From: an uncultured Bacteroides sp.
GTDB taxonomy: Bacteria > Bacteroidota > Bacteroidia > Bacteroidales > Bacteroidaceae
DNA length: 64,000 bases
Direction: 5' to 3'
Assembly: GCF_949298305.1 (NCBI RefSeq)
Contig: NZ_CASFWU010000015.1
Coordinates: 1 to 64,000 of the forward strand
The stretch's first letter is position 1; the number at the start of each line of letters is the position of its first letter. Made by a program: the position numbers and the translations under genes. This document shows, in pieces, positions 15,406-24,274 of the stretch. Under the pieces are notes generated by a model. The model saw nothing but the letters and a program-made list of their open reading frames with translations. It had not been told where the DNA came from and made no database searches.

Positions 15406-16773
15406 TCAACCAAATAAAGTTCTGAATGCTTCTTCCACCTTCCTCACCGGCACCAGTTCGATGCTCAGTTTCTTCGTGTTCAGTCCCTGCAGGTTGTATT
15501 TAGGCAGGAGGAACTGTTTGAAACCCAGTTTTTCGGCCTCGCCGATGCGTTGCTCAATGCGGTTCACGGGGCGGATTTCGCCCGAGAGGCCTATCTCGCC
15601 TGCCATGCAGACGCCCGGCTCAATCTCCGCATCCATGTTGCTGGAGAGGATGGCGCTGATGACAGCCAGGTCGATGGCCGGGTCGTTCACCTTGAGGCCG
15701 CCCGCAATGTTGAGGAAGACGTCTTTCTGCGCCAACTTGAAGCCTACACGCTTCTCGAGCACGGCCAGGAGCATGTTCATGCGACGGATGTCGAAGCCCG
15801 TGGCCGAGCGTTGCGGATTGCCGTAGACGGCGGAGCTGACCAATGCCTGCGTCTCGATGAGAAAGGGACGTACGCCTTCGATGGCCGAGGCGATGGCCAC
15901 GCCACTCATGCCTTCGTGATCCTGACTCAGCAGCAGTTCGGAGGGGTTGCTCACTTGGCGCAGACCGTCCTGACGCATTTCGTAGATGCCCAGCTCGGCA
16001 GTGCTGCCGAAGCGGTTCTTGATGCTGCGCAGAATGCGGTACATGTAGTGCTGGTCGCCCTCGAACTGAAGGACAGTATCGACGATGTGTTCCAGCACCT
16101 TGGGACCCGCGATGCTGCCTTCCTTGTTGATGTGGCCGATGAGGATGACTGCCGTATGCGTCTCCTTGGCGAAGCGCAGGATGCTGGCGGCGCACTCGCG
16201 CACCTGGGCGATGCTGCCCGGCGAGGACTCCAGCGCTTCGGTCGAAATGGTTTGTATGGAGTCAATGATGACCAGGTCGGGGCGGGTGTTCTTGATGTGG
16301 ACGTATATCTGTTCGAGCGACGTTTCGCACACGATGAGGCAGTCCGACGACTGCTTCGTCAGCCGTTCGGCACGCAGCTTCAGTTGCCGCGCGCTTTCCT
16401 CGCCCGAGACGTAGAGGATGCGTTTCTCCTGCATTCGCAGGACGGTCTGGAGCACCAGTGTCGACTTGCCGATACCCGGTTCTCCGCCTATCAGCACCAG
16501 CGAGCCTTGTACCAGTCCGCCGCCCAGTACACGGTTCAGTTCGGCATCCTTCAGGTCGATGCGGGGCTCGTCCGCCGCCTCAATTTCGTCTAAAGTGACA
16601 GGTTTGGCCTTGACGGTCTCGATGCCCGAAACGGGACGTTTACTGACAGGTTCCTTACGCACCACCTCTTCAACGAAGGTGTTCCACTGTCCGCACGAGG
16701 GACACTTGCCTTGCCATTTGGGCGACTCTTGTCCGCAATTACTGCATACGTAAACGGTTTTCTCTTTGGCCAT
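15406..16773 (-). CDS. radA: DNA repair protein RadA (Sms)
   Basis: The 455 aa product starts MAKEKTVYVCSNCGQ; an upstream in-frame ATG at 16833 lies beyond the promoter box and inside a repeat. RadA is a RecA-like ATPase that drives branch migration in recombinational repair. Visible parts are the N-terminal zinc finger (CSNCGQ..CPSCGQW), Walker A GGEPGIGKST near residue 100, the RadA-specific KNRFGS motif near residue 255, and the C-terminal Lon-protease-like domain (ending VPVRKVEEAFRTLFG). Length and order are normal. Confidence 0.95.
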   Translation of the reverse strand: MAKEKTVYVCSNCGQESPKWQGKCPSCGQWNTFVEEVVRKEPVSKRPVSGIETVKAKPVTLDEIEAADEPRIDLKDAELNRVLGGGLVQGSLVLIGGEPGIGKSTLVLQTVLRMQEKRILYVSGEESARQLKLRAERLTKQSSDCLIVCETSLEQIYVHIKNTRPDLVIIDSIQTISTEALESSPGSIAQVRECAASILRFAKETHTAVILIGHINKEGSIAGPKVLEHIVDTVLQFEGDQHYMYRILRSIKNRFGSTAELGIYEMRQDGLRQVSNPSELLLSQDHEGMSGVAIASAIEGVRPFLIETQALVSSAVYGNPQRSATGFDIRRMNMLLAVLEKRVGFKLAQKDVFLNIAGGLKVNDPAIDLAVISAILSSNMDAEIEPGVCMAGEIGLSGEIRPVNRIEQRIGEAEKLGFKQFLLPKYNLQGLNTKKLSIELVPVRKVEEAFRTLFG

Positions 16774-16803
16774 AATCGGAGGGGAATTTATGAATTGCGG
16801 GTT

Positions 16804-16811
16804 CAAAGGTA
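16804..16811 (-). promoter_or_regulatory. -7 box (TACCTTTG) for radA
   Basis: The minus-strand TACCTTTG lies 31 bases upstream of the RadA start and is an exact consensus match. The CACAGAG repeat begins directly upstream of it, where the -33 box would lie. Confidence 0.6.
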
Positions 16812-16812
16812 C

Positions 16813-16850
16813 TTTATTCACCACAGAGTACACAGAGTTTCACGGAGTTT
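16813..16850 (+). repeat. Solo CACAGAG repeat
   Basis: TTCACCACAGAGTACACAG then AGTTTCACGGAG is a third copy of the repeat that frames the GxxExxY gene, here without any gene between ends. It occupies the space between the radA and carbonic anhydrase promoters. The following TACTTTTG (16854-16861) may be the carbonic anhydrase -7 box, and CACAGGC/GCCTGTG just after can form a hairpin in the leader. Confidence 0.65.
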
Positions 16851-16933
16851 TTTTACTTTTGTTCGTGCAGTACACAGGCAAACGCCTGTGGGACGCGGTA
16901 CGAATATGAACAAAATCTTTAACGACTGAAAGT

Positions 16934-17476
16934 ATGATAGACGAAATTCTGAAATTCAACAAACAATTTGTGGCCGAAAAAGGATATGAGAAGTATATCA
17001 CGACGAAATATCCCGACAAGAAGATAGCCATCCTGTCGTGCATGGACACCCGGCTGACAGAGTTGCTGCCTGCGGCTTTGGGCATCAAGAACGGTGATGT
17101 GAAAATGATTAAGAATGCGGGAGGCATCATCTCGCACCCCTTCGGCAGTGTAATCCGAAGCCTGCTGGTTGCCATCTACGAACTGGGAGTGACAGAGGTG
17201 ATGGTAATTGCCCACTCGGACTGCGGCGCATGCCACATGAGCAGCGAGCAGATGATTGAGCACATGAAAGCCCGAGGCATCCATCAGGAAACCATCGACA
17301 TGATACGCTTTTGCGGCGTGGACTTTGAGTCGTGGCTTTACGGCTTCGGCGACACAGAGAAGTCGGTACGCGAAACGGTCACAGCTATTCTTAACCATCC
17401 GCTCATCCCGCACGACATCCGTGTGTCGGGTTACATCATCGACTCCGTAACGGGTGAACTGACCCCCGTAGAATAA
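16934..17476 (+). CDS. Beta-class carbonic anhydrase
   Basis: The 180 aa product interconverts CO2 and bicarbonate in the cytoplasm. Zinc ligands are Cys36 (ILSCMDTR), His94 and Cys97 (AHSDCGAC), with the Asp38-Arg40 dyad also present. It is a short-form beta enzyme lacking the long N-terminal helices of the plant and E. coli types. A dyad-rich repeat follows the gene, and the asparaginase gene converges from the other side. Confidence 0.92.
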   Translation: MIDEILKFNKQFVAEKGYEKYITTKYPDKKIAILSCMDTRLTELLPAALGIKNGDVKMIKNAGGIISHPFGSVIRSLLVAIYELGVTEVMVIAHSDCGACHMSSEQMIEHMKARGIHQETIDMIRFCGVDFESWLYGFGDTEKSVRETVTAILNHPLIPHDIRVSGYIIDSVTGELTPVE

Positions 17477-17489
17477 CCTTCTGAACGGG

Positions 17490-17570
17490 TTGTAAGACCG
17501 GTTTGTGGGATATTTGTACGGCTCACGGACAACATTTGTACGGTTTGCGAGCCGTACAAGTGTCCCATAA
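17490..17570. repeat. Dyad/22-bp repeat with GTACGG core in a convergent gap
   Basis: TTTGTACGG occurs at 17513 and again exactly 22 bp later at 17535. An inverted copy GAGCCGTACAAGTGTCCC (about 17549-17566) pairs with GGGATATTTGTACGGCTC (17507-17524), matching at 15 of 18 positions. The structure may act as a bidirectional terminator, but no T run follows. The same GCCGTACA/TGTACGGC dyad occurs at 12633-12651 beside element copy 1. Confidence 0.7.
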
Positions 17571-17623
17571 ATGTATTGCAAGTGTGACTCGCTACGGCTG
17601 CAGATGGGGAGCAGGAACTATTT

Positions 17624-18661
17624 TTATACCGTAATTTCTCCGGCCAGCGGACGCCCCATCCGCTTGCGCACCTCTGCCGGCGAATAATCGTGTCCCAACA
17701 GGAACATCAGCTTGGTGACGGCGGACTCGGTGGTACTGTCGTAACCGCTCACCACACCCGCCTGCATCAGCCGGTAGCCCGTCTCGTAGCGCTCCATCTC
17801 CACCGTGCCAGCACTGCATTGAGTGACGTTGACAATGACAATGCCCCGTTCGCAAGCATCGTGAAGGCGCTTCAAAAGCCATTCCTGACGGGGTGCGTTC
17901 CCCGACCCGTAGGTTTCCAACACGACAGCCTTCAGCCCCTTGGTTCCCAAAATGGCGTCCACAACATTGGGCTGTATGCCGGGAAAGAGTTTCAGGATGG
18001 CAATGTTGGTATCCAACAGATAGTGGGGCTTCAACATTTTATATTCGGTCTGGATATGGATTTGCACATGGTTGTACTTGATGTGTATGCCCGCCGAAGC
18101 CAGCACCGGATAATTGAAGGAACGGAAAGCGTTGAAGTTTTCAGCGTTCATCTTGGTGGTGCGGTTACCACGCATCAGGTGGTTCTCGAAAAAGATACAC
18201 ACTTCGGGAACAATGGGCCGTCCGTTAGGATGACAGGCGGTGGCAATCTCAATGCTCGTCAACAGATTTTCCTTTCCGTCAGTGCGCAGCACCCCGATGG
18301 GCAACTGGGAGCCGGTGAGGATGACAGGCTTGCGCAACCCTTCGAGCATGAAGCTCAAGGCCGAGGCAGTGAAAGCCATCGTGTCCGTGCCGTGCAGGAT
18401 GACGAAGCCCGTATATTCGTCGTAGTGTTCGCTGATGATGCGCACCAACTCGCGCCACACCTCCGGGTTCATGTCCGACGAGTCAATGGGAGGGTCGAAC
18501 TGGTGGGCATCGATGCGGAAAGAAAACTTCTGAAGTTCGGGTATCTGCTTCTGCAACTGCTCCAGACTGAAGTTCTCCAAAGCACCGGTTTCAGGGTTTT
18601 CTATCATGCCGATAGTGCCGCCGGTGTAAATCAGCAATACGGAAGGCTGGTATGATTCCAT
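17624..18661 (-). CDS. ansA: Type I L-asparaginase
   Basis: The 345 aa product starts MESYQPSVLLIYTGGTIGM. The two catalytic threonines are in TGGTIGM (near residue 15) and HGTDTM (near 95). There is no signal peptide, and the sequence follows the cytoplasmic type I enzyme, which deaminates asparagine to aspartate. An in-frame ATG at 18754 lies upstream of the likely promoter box (TATCTTTG, minus strand, 18689-18696) and is rejected. The gene lies beside the aspartate-derived threonine operon but on the opposite strand. Confidence 0.92.
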   Translation of the reverse strand: MESYQPSVLLIYTGGTIGMIENPETGALENFSLEQLQKQIPELQKFSFRIDAHQFDPPIDSSDMNPEVWRELVRIISEHYDEYTGFVILHGTDTMAFTASALSFMLEGLRKPVILTGSQLPIGVLRTDGKENLLTSIEIATACHPNGRPIVPEVCIFFENHLMRGNRTTKMNAENFNAFRSFNYPVLASAGIHIKYNHVQIHIQTEYKMLKPHYLLDTNIAILKLFPGIQPNVVDAILGTKGLKAVVLETYGSGNAPRQEWLLKRLHDACERGIVIVNVTQCSAGTVEMERYETGYRLMQAGVVSGYDSTTESAVTKLMFLLGHDYSPAEVRKRMGRPLAGEITV

Positions 18662-18688
18662 AAATGTCTTTCTTTCGGATTTTGAGTG

Positions 18689-18696
18689 CAAAGATA
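18689..18696 (-). promoter_or_regulatory. -7 box (TATCTTTG) for the asparaginase gene
   Basis: On the minus strand TATCTTTG matches TAnnTTTG and lies 28 bases before the chosen start. The -33 region is A/T-rich without a clear TTTG. Confidence 0.5.
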
Positions 18697-18879
18697 ATGA
18701 TATCCCTTCAAAAAAATTGCAAAATGTCAGAAAAACATGCACGATATACCGCAAGCAACCGGACTTTCCCTATAAAAATGGCAGACGCTTTCCATGCAAA
18801 AATCCAACATTCCGCTAAGTATCGGCATTTTTTATCACAAAAATATCGCAAAAAGTGTTAGTTTGAATGTTTTTATTGT

Positions 18880-18887
18880 TACATTTG
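18880..18887 (+). promoter_or_regulatory. -7 box (TACATTTG) of the threonine operon
   Basis: TACATTTG is an exact -7 match. It places the transcript start about 30 bases before the leader peptide and about 270 bases before thrA, leaving room for an attenuator. The -33 box is weak. Confidence 0.65.
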
Positions 18888-18925
18888 CAACACTTATCAA
18901 AACAAAATACAGAAACGAAGGAATT

Positions 18926-18985
18926 ATGAAAGGGTTCTACCAACATACCGTCACATCCACATGGACCATGACCCCTCGGGGTTAG
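18926..18985 (+). CDS. thrL: Threonine operon leader peptide
   Basis: This 19-codon frame reads MKGFYQHTVTSTWTMTPRG and stops at TAG. Five of the ten residues between positions 8 and 17 are threonine. It follows a consensus promoter and precedes a terminator hairpin and thrA, the layout of classical ribosome-mediated attenuation: threonine shortage stalls the ribosome at the Thr codons and prevents terminator formation. The last codons can form a small hairpin (ACCCC/GGGGT). The assignment comes from this arrangement; no isoleucine codons are present. Confidence 0.8.
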   Translation: MKGFYQHTVTSTWTMTPRG

Positions 18986-19057
18986 GGATAGTATTTGGTG
19001 TTTCTACGTGTTACACTGTTTTTCAGCAAGCATTTTTTTCAGGAAGTTTTATTGGGA

Positions 19058-19101
19058 GATGAAGAAGCAAGCCACACGGTCGCTTCAGCATCCGTTTTTT
19101 C
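19058..19101 (+). terminator. Attenuator terminator of the threonine operon
   Basis: GATG..GAAGC pairs with GCTTC..CATC (two stems around a two-base internal loop), followed closely by six T residues. It lies between the leader peptide and thrA, so it would stop transcription before the structural genes. An alternative antiterminator pairing upstream is likely but I could not fix it by eye. Confidence 0.65.
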
Positions 19102-19162
19102 ATTTTGGGGCTTCCCCATTTCCCTCCACTTTATTCAAAGAACGTAAAAAAAGAACAGCATA

Positions 19163-21595
19163 ATGAAAGTAATGAAATTCGGAGGATCGTCCGTAGGCTC
19201 CTCCAGCAGCATTTTAAGTGTCAAGAGAATAGTAGAAGCAGTGAACGAACCTGTGATTGTGGTGGTTTCGGCCTTGGGCGGCATCACCGACAAACTGATA
19301 AACACTTCCAAGACGGCCGCAGCGGGCGACGCAGCCTACGAACAGGACTTCCGCGAAATTGTGGAACGCCACGTGGCGATGGTGAAGGAAGTAATTCCTC
19401 CGGGCAGAGGACAGGACGAACTGCTGAAGCGGGTGAACGGCCTGCTGAACGAACTGAAAGACATCTTTCAGGGCATCTACCTCATCAAGGACCTTTCGCT
19501 GAAGACTTCAGACACCATCGTGAGCTACGGCGAACGCCTGTCCTCCATCATTGCCGCCGAATTGACGGGTGCCGTGTGGATGGATTCGCGCAAATTCATC
19601 AAAACAGAGAAAAAACACTCCAAACATACGCTGGATGCCGAACTGACCAACCTGCTCATCCGCGAAGCTTTTGCAGGCATGCCGCCGCGGGTATTGGTGC
19701 CCGGATTCATTTCGACAGACAAGACCACAGGAGACGTCACCAACCTGGGACGCGGAGGCTCGGACTACACGGCTGCCATCATTGCCGCCGCCCTGGATGC
19801 AGAGAGCCTGGAAATCTGGACAGACGTAGACGGCTTCATGACCGCCGACCCGCGCGTCATCTCCACCGCCTACACCATCAAGGAGCTGAGTTATGTGGAA
19901 GCCACCGAGCTTTGCAACTTCGGTGCCAAGGTAGTCTATCCGCCTACCATCTATCCCGTCTGCCACAAGAACATCCCTATCCTGATAAAGAACACCTTCA
20001 ATCCCGAAGGCGAAGGCACCATCATCAAACAGGAAGTTTCCGACCCGCAGAGCAAGGCCATCAAGGGTATCTCTTCCATCAACGACACGAGCCTCATTAC
20101 CGTTCAGGGCCTCGGCATGGTGGGCGTTATCGGCGTCAACTACCGCATATTCAAGGCACTGGCCAAGAACGGCATCAGTGTTTTCATGGTATCACAGGCA
20201 TCGTCGGAAAACTCCACCTCCATCGGTGTACGCAACGCCGATGCCGACTTGGCCTGCGAAGTGCTGAGCGAAGAATTTGCCAAAGAAATTGAAATGGGAG
20301 AGATTTCGCCCATACAGGCCGAGAAGAATCTGGCCACCGTAGCCATTGTGGGCGAAAACATGAAACACACGCCGGGCATCGCCGGCAAGCTGTTCGGCAC
20401 ACTGGGACGCAACGGTATCAACGTGATAGCCTGCGCACAGGGCGCCTCGGAAACAAACATCTCGTTCGTGGTGGACAGCAAGTCGCTGCGCAAGTCGCTC
20501 AACGTCATCCATGACTCTTTCTTCCTGTCCGAGTATCAGGTGCTCAACCTCTTTATCTGCGGCATCGGCACCGTAGGCGGAAGTCTGATAGAACAGATTC
20601 ACAGCCAACGCCAGAAACTGATGCAGGAAAACGGTCTCCAGTTGAACGTGGTAGGCATTGCAGATGCCGAAAAGGCCATGTTCGGCCGCGAAGGTTTTGA
20701 CCTGGGCCGTTTCCGCGAAGAGTTGCAGGAGAAAGGCAAGAAGAGTACGTTGGGCACTCTCCGCAACGAGATTATCGGCATGAACATCTTCAACTCCGTC
20801 TTCGTCGACTGTACGGCGAGCGCCGAAGTGGCTTCGCTCTACAAAGACCTGCTGCAGCACAACGTGTCGGTAGTGGCAGCCAACAAGATAGCCGCTTCGT
20901 CCGAATACGAAAACTACCGCACACTGAAGCAGATTGCCCGTCAGCGCGGTGTGAAGTATCTGTTCGAGACCAACGTGGGCGCCGGACTGCCCATCATCAA
21001 CACCATCAACGACCTCATCCACAGCGGCGACAAGATACTGAAGATAGAAGCCGTGCTGAGCGGTACGCTGAACTACATCTTCAACAAAATCAGTGCCGAC
21101 ATTCCCTTCAGCCAAACCATCCGCATGGCGCAGGAAGAGCGTTACTCCGAACCCGATCCGCGCATCGACCTAAGCGGAAAAGACGTAATCCGCAAGCTGG
21201 TCATCTTGGCCCGCGAAGCCGGTTACCGACTGGAGCAGAGCGACGTGGAGAAACACCTCTTCGTGCCCGACGACTTCTTCGAAGGTTCGCTGGACGACTT
21301 CTGGAAGAAAGTACCCAGCCTGGACGCAGACTTCGAAGCCCGCCGCAAGGTACTCGAAGCCGAGCACAAGCACTGGCGTTTCGTGGCCAAGCTGGAAGAC
21401 GGCAAAGCCTCAGTCGGCTTGCAGGAAGTAAGCATGGGGCATCCCTTCTACGGTCTGGAAGGCAGCAACAACATCATTCTGCTCACCACCGAACGCTACA
21501 AGGAATATCCGATGATGATTCAGGGCTACGGAGCCGGAGCCAGCGTGACCGCCGCCGGTGTGTTTGCCGACATCATGAGCATTGCAAACGTTTAA
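19163..21595 (+). CDS. thrA: Bifunctional aspartokinase / homoserine dehydrogenase
   Basis: The 810 aa product catalyses the first and third steps from aspartate to threonine. The aspartokinase half (about 1-460) begins VMKFGGSSVGSSSSI and includes two ACT domains for allosteric feedback (for example around NDTSLITVQGLGMVGV and VAIVGENMKHTPGIAGK). The homoserine dehydrogenase half (about 465-810) has the NAD(P) motif ICGIGTVGGSL, and GVKYLFETNVGAGLPIINT with the catalytic region downstream. Length and order match E. coli ThrA. It is the first structural gene after the leader and is followed by the homoserine kinase and threonine synthase genes. Confidence 0.97.
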   Translation: MKVMKFGGSSVGSSSSILSVKRIVEAVNEPVIVVVSALGGITDKLINTSKTAAAGDAAYEQDFREIVERHVAMVKEVIPPGRGQDELLKRVNGLLNELKDIFQGIYLIKDLSLKTSDTIVSYGERLSSIIAAELTGAVWMDSRKFIKTEKKHSKHTLDAELTNLLIREAFAGMPPRVLVPGFISTDKTTGDVTNLGRGGSDYTAAIIAAALDAESLEIWTDVDGFMTADPRVISTAYTIKELSYVEATELCNFGAKVVYPPTIYPVCHKNIPILIKNTFNPEGEGTIIKQEVSDPQSKAIKGISSINDTSLITVQGLGMVGVIGVNYRIFKALAKNGISVFMVSQASSENSTSIGVRNADADLACEVLSEEFAKEIEMGEISPIQAEKNLATVAIVGENMKHTPGIAGKLFGTLGRNGINVIACAQGASETNISFVVDSKSLRKSLNVIHDSFFLSEYQVLNLFICGIGTVGGSLIEQIHSQRQKLMQENGLQLNVVGIADAEKAMFGREGFDLGRFREELQEKGKKSTLGTLRNEIIGMNIFNSVFVDCTASAEVASLYKDLLQHNVSVVAANKIAASSEYENYRTLKQIARQRGVKYLFETNVGAGLPIINTINDLIHSGDKILKIEAVLSGTLNYIFNKISADIPFSQTIRMAQEERYSEPDPRIDLSGKDVIRKLVILAREAGYRLEQSDVEKHLFVPDDFFEGSLDDFWKKVPSLDADFEARRKVLEAEHKHWRFVAKLEDGKASVGLQEVSMGHPFYGLEGSNNIILLTTERYKEYPMMIQGYGAGASVTAAGVFADIMSIANV

Positions 21596-21603
21596 TCCTA
21601 TTG

Positions 21604-21657
21604 GGAATGGAGGACAATGGACAATGGGCCTTCCCTGCCCATTTTCCATTGTCCATC
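21604..21657 (+). repeat. Inverted repeat between thrA and the homoserine kinase gene
   Basis: GGACAATGGACAATGGGCC can pair with the following GCCCATTTTCCATTGTCC. The unit fills most of the 84-base gap inside the operon. It may weaken or process the transcript, or may simply be one of the dispersed intergenic repeats. Confidence 0.55.
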
Positions 21658-21679
21658 CCCAATCTCCGTTAGAAAAGAA

Positions 21680-22933
21680 ATGAAACACATTATTATATTA
21701 GGAGACGGCATGGCCGACTGGCCTGTCGACTCGCTGGGAGGCAAGACACTGCTACAGGCAGCCGACACTCCCAACATGGACCGGCTGGCACGCATGGGAC
21801 GCACGGGACGGCTGGTGACGGTGGCCGACGGCTTCCATCCGGGAAGCGAAGTAGCCAACATGTCTGTACTGGGCTACAATCTGCCACGGGTGTACGAAGG
21901 CCGCGGGCCGCTCGAGGCAGCCAGTATCGGCGTAGACCTGAAGCCGGGAGAAATGGCCATGCGCTGCAACATCATCTGCATCGAAGGCGACCACATCAAG
22001 AACCATTCCGCCGGACACATCACGACCGAAGAGGCCGATGTGCTCATCCGCTACCTGCAAGAGCAATTGGGCGATGAGCGCATCCGCTTCTATACGGGCG
22101 TACAATACCGCCATCTGCTGGTAGTCAAGGGAGGCGACAAGCGCATTGACTGCACGCCGCCTCACGACGTGCCTCTGAAGCCTTTCCGTCCGCTCATGGT
22201 GAAACCGCAGGCCGGTAGCGAAAACATCAGCGTGCCCGAGGGCAATGCCGACCTGACTCCGGCACAGACGGCCGACCTGCTGAACAGCCTCATCCTCCGC
22301 TCGCAGGAGCTGCTGAAGAATCATCCCGTCAACCTGAAGCGCATGGCCGAAGGCAAGGACCCCGCCAACAGCATCTGGCCCTGGAGTCCCGGCTATCGTC
22401 CGCAGATGGAACCGTTGTCGCACACCTTTCCGCAGGTGAAGCGGGGAGCCGTCATTTCGGCAGTCGACCTCATCAACGGCATCGGCTACTATGCCGGACT
22501 CCGTCGTCTGAACGTGGAGGGAGCTACCGGGCTGTACGATACGAACTACGAGAACAAAGTGTCCGCCGCCCTTGAAGCGCTGAAGACGGACGACTTTGTC
22601 TACCTGCACGTAGAGGCCAGCGACGAAGCCGGACATGAAGGTGACGTAGCGCTGAAGATACGCACCATCGAGAATCTGGACAAGCGTGCCGTAGGCCCCA
22701 TCTACGAAGCCGTGAAAGACTGGGACGAGCCGGTGGCCATAGCCGTGCTGCCCGACCACCCCACCCCCTGCAAGCTGCGCACGCATACGGCCGAGCCGGT
22801 GCCTTTCCTCATCTGGCACCCGGGCATCGAGCCCGACGAGGTACAGACCTTCGACGAAGTGGCTGCCTGCAACGGCATCTACGGACTGATGAAGGAAGAC
22901 GAGTTTATCAACGAATTTATGAAACAAGCATAA
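21680..22933 (+). CDS. Phosphoglycerate-mutase-like homoserine kinase (aPGM family)
   Basis: The 417 aa product belongs to the archaeal-type, cofactor-independent phosphoglycerate mutase family of the alkaline-phosphatase superfamily. It begins MKHIIILGDGMADWP, where the aspartate binds metal, and contains PGSEVANMSVLGY, EGRGPLEAA and the metal-site blocks LHVEASDEAGHEGD and VLPDHPTPC. Its place between thrA and thrC, and the absence of a GHMP-type ThrB, point to homoserine phosphorylation rather than glycolysis; homologues in Bacteroides have been assigned this role. A longer frame from 21617 runs through the inverted repeat and is rejected. Confidence 0.85.
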   Translation: MKHIIILGDGMADWPVDSLGGKTLLQAADTPNMDRLARMGRTGRLVTVADGFHPGSEVANMSVLGYNLPRVYEGRGPLEAASIGVDLKPGEMAMRCNIICIEGDHIKNHSAGHITTEEADVLIRYLQEQLGDERIRFYTGVQYRHLLVVKGGDKRIDCTPPHDVPLKPFRPLMVKPQAGSENISVPEGNADLTPAQTADLLNSLILRSQELLKNHPVNLKRMAEGKDPANSIWPWSPGYRPQMEPLSHTFPQVKRGAVISAVDLINGIGYYAGLRRLNVEGATGLYDTNYENKVSAALEALKTDDFVYLHVEASDEAGHEGDVALKIRTIENLDKRAVGPIYEAVKDWDEPVAIAVLPDHPTPCKLRTHTAEPVPFLIWHPGIEPDEVQTFDEVAACNGIYGLMKEDEFINEFMKQA

Positions 22934-22955
22934 GCAACTCACTGAAAAAGAAACT

Positions 22956-24257
22956 ATGAAATACTACAGTACCAACAAACAGGAAAGCAACGTCAGTCTG
23001 GAAGACGCAGTGGTAAAAGGACTGGCCAGCGACAAGGGACTCTACATGCCCGATGTCATCAAAGCCTTGCCGCAAGAGTTTTACGACCGGATAGAAACGC
23101 TGGGCTTTCAGGAAATAGCCTACCGGGTGGCCGACGCCTTCTTTGGCGAGGACGTACCCGCCGACACGCTGAAGCAGATTGTATATGACACGCTGAGTTT
23201 CGACGTGCCGCTGGTCAAAGTTACCGACAACATCTGCTCGCTCGAACTCTTCCACGGGCCGACGCTTGCCTTCAAGGATGTGGGCGCCCGCTTCATGGCC
23301 CGCCTGCTGGGCTATTTCATCCGCAAGGAAGGCAAACGGCAGGTCAACGTGCTGGTAGCCACTTCGGGCGATACGGGCAGCGCCGTGGCCAACGGCTTCC
23401 TGGGCGTAGAGGGCATCCACGTGTATGTACTCTACCCCAAAGGCAAAGTAAGCGAGATACAGGAGAAGCAGTTCACCACGCTGGGACAGAACATCACCGC
23501 CCTTGAGGTGGACGGCACCTTCGACGACTGCCAGGCACTGGTGAAGGCGGCCTTCATGGACCGCGAACTGAACGAGCGCCTGCAACTGACCAGCGCCAAC
23601 TCCATCAACGTGGCCCGCTTCCTGCCTCAGGCGTTCTACTACTTCTATGCTTATGCCCAGCTGAAGAAAGCGGGCAAGGCCGACAACGCGGTCATCTGTG
23701 TGCCAAGCGGCAACTTCGGCAACATCACCGCAGGGCTCTTCGGCAAGCGAATGGGCCTGCCCGTGAAGCGCTTCATTGCCGCCAACAACCGCAACGACAT
23801 CTTCTACCAATACCTGCAGACGGGCGTCTACGCGCCGCGGCCCAGCATTGCCACCATTGCCAACGCCATGGACGTGGGTGACCCCAGCAACTTTGCCCGC
23901 GTGCTCGACCTCTATGCAAACAGCCACGAAGCCATCTGCGCCGACATCAGCGGAGCCACCTATACGGACGAACAGATAGCCGAAACCGTGAAGCAGATAT
24001 GGCAGACACACCGCTACCTGCTCGACCCGCACGGCGCCTGCGGCTTCCGCGCCCTGCAAGAGGGCCTGAAGGAAGGCGAGACGGGCATCTTCCTGGAGAC
24101 GGCCCATCCTGCCAAGTTCAAGGACACGGTGGAAAGAATCATCGGCGAACCCGTCAGCATCCCCGCCAAGCTGCAAGCCTTCATGCAGGGCCGGAAGCAG
24201 AGCGTGCCCATGTCCAAGACATTTGCCGACTTCAAGAACTACCTGATGAACGTATAA
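22956..24257 (+). CDS. thrC: Threonine synthase
   Basis: The 433 aa product converts O-phosphohomoserine to threonine with pyridoxal phosphate. It starts MKYYSTNKQESNVSLEDAV, has the PLP lysine in LAFKDVGARF near residue 108, the phosphate-binding ATSGDTGSAVANG, and later CVPSGNFGNITAG. It follows the homoserine kinase by 22 bases and is the last gene of the operon. A paired-arm inverted repeat lies in the downstream gap. Confidence 0.96.
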   Translation: MKYYSTNKQESNVSLEDAVVKGLASDKGLYMPDVIKALPQEFYDRIETLGFQEIAYRVADAFFGEDVPADTLKQIVYDTLSFDVPLVKVTDNICSLELFHGPTLAFKDVGARFMARLLGYFIRKEGKRQVNVLVATSGDTGSAVANGFLGVEGIHVYVLYPKGKVSEIQEKQFTTLGQNITALEVDGTFDDCQALVKAAFMDRELNERLQLTSANSINVARFLPQAFYYFYAYAQLKKAGKADNAVICVPSGNFGNITAGLFGKRMGLPVKRFIAANNRNDIFYQYLQTGVYAPRPSIATIANAMDVGDPSNFARVLDLYANSHEAICADISGATYTDEQIAETVKQIWQTHRYLLDPHGACGFRALQEGLKEGETGIFLETAHPAKFKDTVERIIGEPVSIPAKLQAFMQGRKQSVPMSKTFADFKNYLMNV

Positions 24258-24274
24258 AAAATGTGCCGAAAGCA

